Source of the DNA: Bacteroidales bacterium | GTDB taxonomy: Bacteria; Bacteroidota; Bacteroidia; Bacteroidales; UBA1556 | Length of the DNA stretch: 9,645 nucleotides | Direction: 5' to 3' | NCBI GenBank assembly: GCA_029935325.1 | Contig: JAOZKO010000086.1 | Location: 1 to 9,645 of the forward strand | Part shown: positions 7,351-9,645 of the stretch, one piece after another | Layout: the number at the start of each line of letters is the position of its first letter | Numbering within the stretch: position 1 is the stretch's first letter | Made by a program: the position numbers and the translations under genes | Notes under the pieces: generated by a model | The model's input: the letters and a program-made list of their open reading frames with translations, nothing else | Databases searched by the model: none | Told to the model about the DNA's origin: nothing

Positions 7351-8816
7351 CCGATAGTTATCGGGAGAGGTAATTCAATCAATGCAAATGGATACTTTCT
7401 CATAATACTTTTCTTAATCTCATAACGGTTTTCATCATAGTGCAAATCTGAATATTTCAAACCATATTTAGAATAAGAATATTCACTTCTAACTTCATCA
7501 ATTGCTCCTTTAGCTGATACTAAAACTTTAAAATATTCACCAAAACTTGCTTCTTGACTAATTTTAAAAGTAATTAAGTATTTGCTGCTATCAGCTGCTA
7601 TACTGCTTTTTATACTACTTCTTAAATCTGCTTTTTTAATAATTGAATCATTGAATGAGAAATTATTATTATCATCAATACTTAATCTAATTAGCTTGCT
7701 ATCTATATCATCAAAATCGAAAGACTTTAAAGAATTAAAATGAGGTGGCATAGGTATTTGCATATCAGCACATTCATAATAGGCATACCCAATTAAATGC
7801 ATAAATACAATATCTCGATAATATGTAGCATCATACTCTGGATTTGTTGGAGTAACTGCATAATTTACTTTGTAAATATTACTCATAACTATATGTTTCA
7901 ATACCCGATTAATATACTTCATTTTAATATCCGCATCAATATATAGTTTAGGCCGTGCTTTCTTTCTTTTATATTTAGATACAGATTCCATCCATACAGA
8001 TAAGTAGTCATGCAAGCTATCAAGTGGAATAAGATTATTATGAATAAAAACCAATGGAACTGTATCAATATTCCTAGTTTTTGGTTTTACAATCCATACA
8101 TTCGTATATAATGACCTATCCACACCTATTGCATAGATATCTGATTGAGGAAGCTTAACTTTATAAGTGTATTCTATATTCTCTGAAAGAATATCCTTAT
8201 TTATTGTCTTATAGTCCAAAAGGTTGATTCTAGACATTCCTAGAGAAAAAACTGAAATTACAATAAATGAAAGAACCATCCACTTAAAGCTTTTACCAAA
8301 AAAAGCTAATCTTAAAGATATCCATGTTTGCAGAAACAAAACGATTACAATTAAAACAAATAGGTATGCAAAAATAGAATAAAAGCTTATTACATAATAG
8401 GCATGCATTGACATCCAAAGCACTAATACTGTAGATGTTGATAATTTCACAAACCAATTGATAAAATTCCAATTTATTACCCTCTGATCAGTTACTATTA
8501 AAACTCTAAACTTATTAAGCTTGCCTTTAAATTTTCTAGGTCGATTGAACCAATAACTAAAACTAATGGATTGCCCGAAGATGCTAGCGATATAAGCAAA
8601 GAAAATATTATAGAAGTTAACTTCATGATCGGTTAAAACCATAATATTGTTAAACTCATTAATGGTTAATAATCTCAAAGATTCTCTACTCAAATATAAT
8701 GCAAAGTAAATAGCAAAGGCGATAACTACCCCATAAATCAAACCTATAACAAACCTTTGTTTGCTAATATTAAAATCTTGTATTTTCCTATGTAAGAACT
8801 TCTTTTTTAGTGCCAT
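7338..8816 (-). CDS. five-helix membrane protein with two tandem ExbD/TolR-like domains
   Basis: A 492-residue protein. The N-terminal half has about five membrane helices (22-42, 66-88, 124-142, 146-170, 178-196). Two domains follow that read like ExbD/TolR periplasmic folds. In the first (about 216-324) a strand with FIHNNLIPLDSLHDYL leads to RPKLYIDADIKMKYINRVLKHI, matching the ExbD aD-x-x-v-x-y-x-x-v pattern. In the second (about 375-484) a strand and IDDNNNFSFND lead to YLITFKISQEASFGEYFKVLVSAKGAIDEVRSEYS, then KYGLKYSDL and IMRKYPFALIE, as at the end of Bacteroidota ExbD proteins. The proton-path Asp of the single ExbD helix is not seen in helix 1. ATG at 8816 is the start. Residues 484-492 and the stop are encoded by repeats. 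Assignment rests on pattern recall; no ExbB or TonB partner is nearby. Function unknown. Confidence 0.8.
   Translation of the reverse strand: MALKKKFLHRKIQDFNISKQRFVIGLIYGVVIAFAIYFALYLSRESLRLLTINEFNNIMVLTDHEVNFYNIFFAYIASIFGQSISFSYWFNRPRKFKGKLNKFRVLIVTDQRVINWNFINWFVKLSTSTVLVLWMSMHAYYVISFYSIFAYLFVLIVIVLFLQTWISLRLAFFGKSFKWMVLSFIVISVFSLGMSRINLLDYKTINKDILSENIEYTYKVKLPQSDIYAIGVDRSLYTNVWIVKPKTRNIDTVPLVFIHNNLIPLDSLHDYLSVWMESVSKYKRKKARPKLYIDADIKMKYINRVLKHIVMSNIYKVNYAVTPTNPEYDATYYRDIVFMHLIGYAYYECADMQIPMPPHFNSLKSFDFDDIDSKLIRLSIDDNNNFSFNDSIIKKADLRSSIKSSIAADSSKYLITFKISQEASFGEYFKVLVSAKGAIDEVRSEYSYSKYGLKYSDLHYDENRYEIKKSIMRKYPFALIELPLPITIGTQP
7349..7366. repeat. second copy of the 18-bp palindrome, inside a CDS end
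   Basis: TCCCGATAGTTATCGGGA differs from the copy at 58-75 by one base at the centre, which leaves 8 of 9 pairs intact. It encodes residues 484-490 of the minus-strand ExbD-like protein and joins directly to the hexamer array ending at 7350. Confidence 0.7.
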
Positions 8817-8840
8817 TAGATTTTGAGCTTATTTAGCTTA

Positions 8841-8848
8841 CAAATATA
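8841..8848 (-). promoter_or_regulatory. -7 box for the ExbD-like membrane protein gene
   Basis: On the minus strand this reads TATATTTG, a full match to TAnnTTTG. Transcription would start near 8833-8836, leaving a leader of roughly 18 bases before the ATG at 8816. No clear -33 TTG is seen. Confidence 0.55.
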
Positions 8849-8922
8849 TAAAAACTTTTTTGAGATTCCATATTTATTTTTCGCTATTGTATGGTTAAGG
8901 TTGAGAAAAGGGAAGTTTCCAC

Positions 8923-8998
8923 CTTCACAACTTCACAACTTCACACCTTCACAACTTCACAACTTCATAACTTCACAACTTCACACCTTCACAACTTC
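8923..8998. repeat. array of nine 8-bp tandem repeats (CTTCACAA)
   Basis: Nine contiguous units from 8923 to 8994: CTTCACAA six times, CTTCACAC at units 3 and 8, and CTTCATAA at unit 6; a partial CTTC follows at 8995-8998. The order of variants (units 2-4 equal units 7-9) suggests duplication in 40-base steps. The array fills the middle of the 301-base gap between two divergent genes, about 75-80 bases from each -7 box. Apart from this array and the two promoters I see no gene in that gap. Confidence 0.85.
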
Positions 8999-9076
8999 TT
9001 ACAATACCCCAATTACCATATTTTAGCCCTAATAAATCACTAATGAACTTTTTATAGAACCTCAACAAAAAAAATA

Positions 9077-9084
9077 TATTTTTG
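9077..9084 (+). promoter_or_regulatory. -7 box for ndk
   Basis: TATTTTTG matches TAnnTTTG. Transcription would start near 9089-9092, about 27 bases before the ATG at 9118, with an A-rich leader ending in GATAATA and no Shine-Dalgarno sequence. The -33 region is not obvious. Confidence 0.6.
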
Positions 9085-9117
9085 CAGCCTTAAACAAACT
9101 TATAAAACAAGATAATA

Positions 9118-9537
9118 ATGAGCGGAATAAGAACTTATACAATGGTTAAGCCCACAGCAATGCGCAAGGGTTTTGCAGCAGGTATTATGAATAAAATTAC
9201 TGAAGGTGGTTTTAAAATTATAGCAGCAAAAATGACAAAATTAAGCTTAGAAGAAGCTGAAGCTTTTTATGCTATTCACAGCGAAAGACCTTTCTTTGGT
9301 GAATTAACTACCTTTATGTCTTCTGGACCTATTATGGCTCTAGTTGTAGAAAAAGAAAATGCAGTAGAGGCATATCGTGACTTTATTGGAGCAACAAATC
9401 CTGAGGAAGCAGCTGATGGTACTATCCGTAAATTATATGGAACAAATATCGGTGAGAATGCTGTTCACGGTTCTGATAGTGACGAAAATGCAGCAAATGA
9501 GATTAATTTCTTCTTTAGCGACAGAGAGATATTCTAA
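9118..9537 (+). CDS. ndk: nucleoside diphosphate kinase
   Basis: Transfers the gamma phosphate from NTPs to NDPs through a phospho-histidine intermediate, balancing NTP and dNTP pools in the cytoplasm. The 139 residues cover the whole family length. The catalytic His117 is in the signature NAVHGSDS (114-121). Other conserved parts are Lys11-Pro12 near the N-terminus, ERPFFGEL (56-63), SGP (69-71), GATNPEEA (91-98) with Arg87 before it, and GTIRKLYG (101-108). One oddity is KPTA at 11-14 where most family members have KPDA. The ATG at 9118 follows an A-rich leader and the promoter box at 9077-9084. A strong terminator lies 12 bases past the stop, so this is probably a single-gene transcript. 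It is divergent from the ExbD-like gene across the 8-bp repeat array. Confidence 0.97.
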   Translation: MSGIRTYTMVKPTAMRKGFAAGIMNKITEGGFKIIAAKMTKLSLEEAEAFYAIHSERPFFGELTTFMSSGPIMALVVEKENAVEAYRDFIGATNPEEAADGTIRKLYGTNIGENAVHGSDSDENAANEINFFFSDREIF

Positions 9538-9549
9538 GTGAGGCTATAG

Positions 9550-9586
9550 AAAAAGCCATTTAGTATTTTACTGAATGGCTTTTTTT
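9550..9586 (+). terminator. intrinsic terminator of ndk
   Basis: The left arm (9550-9565, AAAAAGCCATTTAGTA) pairs with the right arm (9569-9584, from TACTGAATGGC into the T tract) with one G-T wobble and a TTT loop. The GCCATT / AATGGC core runs into seven T (9580-9586). The A run before the stem means it could also work on the opposite strand. Confidence 0.92.
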
Positions 9587-9645
9587 AATGTAAAAACCCT
9601 AATATTTTACACAAAGTCAGGGCAATTTATGGAAAATACTGTAAC

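Noticed and set aside
8923..8998. Possible CRISPR array
   Set aside because: The units are 8 bp and contiguous, with no spacers and no cas genes nearby.
8823..9026. Plus-strand open frame of 67 codons with a repeating SQLHNF-type peptide
   Set aside because: It is the translation of the 8-bp repeat array, overlaps two promoters and the leader of the minus-strand gene, and has no protein-like start context.
9587..9645. Weak inverted repeat GTAAAA/TTTTAC past the ndk terminator
   Set aside because: Only 6 bp in an AT-rich tail at the window edge, with no gene or promoter context to give it meaning.

Overview
The window looks like a chromosome segment from an AT-rich member of the Bacteroidota. 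Three things point there: promoter-like TAnnTTTG boxes upstream of several genes, A-rich leaders without Shine-Dalgarno sequences, and protein families typical of the phylum (WG-repeat lipoprotein, GldL-type membrane hairpin, Bacteroidota-style ExbD C-terminus). I see no phage, transposase, CRISPR, tRNA or rRNA gene.

Layout. Positions 1-141 are non-coding and hold an 18-bp perfect palindrome. From 2469 down to 142 runs a minus-strand cluster of three genes: a WG-repeat lipoprotein with an RsiV/DUF3298-like C-terminus, a soluble unknown protein, and a 99-residue three-helix membrane protein. A divergent intergenic region (2470-2711) carries a promoter for each direction with a hairpin between them. 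On the plus strand follow a small four-helix membrane protein (2712-3119), a structured repeat or RNA-like element that begins on its stop codon (3119-3278), then a membrane-anchored lytic transglycosylase and uvrA, 6 bases apart and probably co-transcribed.

The convergent gap after uvrA (7229-7337) contains a long hairpin and degenerate TGAGGT-type hexamers. These hexamers, with a second copy of the palindrome, extend into the 3' end of the next minus-strand gene (7338-8816). That gene encodes a five-helix membrane protein whose C-terminal half reads as two successive ExbD/TolR-like domains; it is the most unusual protein here. It is divergent from ndk (9118-9537). Between their promoters lies an array of nine 8-bp repeats. 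ndk ends in a strong intrinsic terminator (9550-9586). Positions 9587-9645 show nothing I can call.

Function. uvrA (excision repair), ndk (nucleotide balance) and the transglycosylase (cell-wall turnover) are housekeeping genes. The minus-strand genes are envelope or membrane proteins of unknown role. Two of them recall parts of Bacteroidota energy-transducing motors (GldL-like hairpin, ExbD-like domains), but they lie about 7 kb apart and no ExbB/TolQ or TonB partner is visible. The likely new material is the tandem ExbD-like protein, the structured element at 3119-3278, and the way repeats supply gene ends and stop codons.
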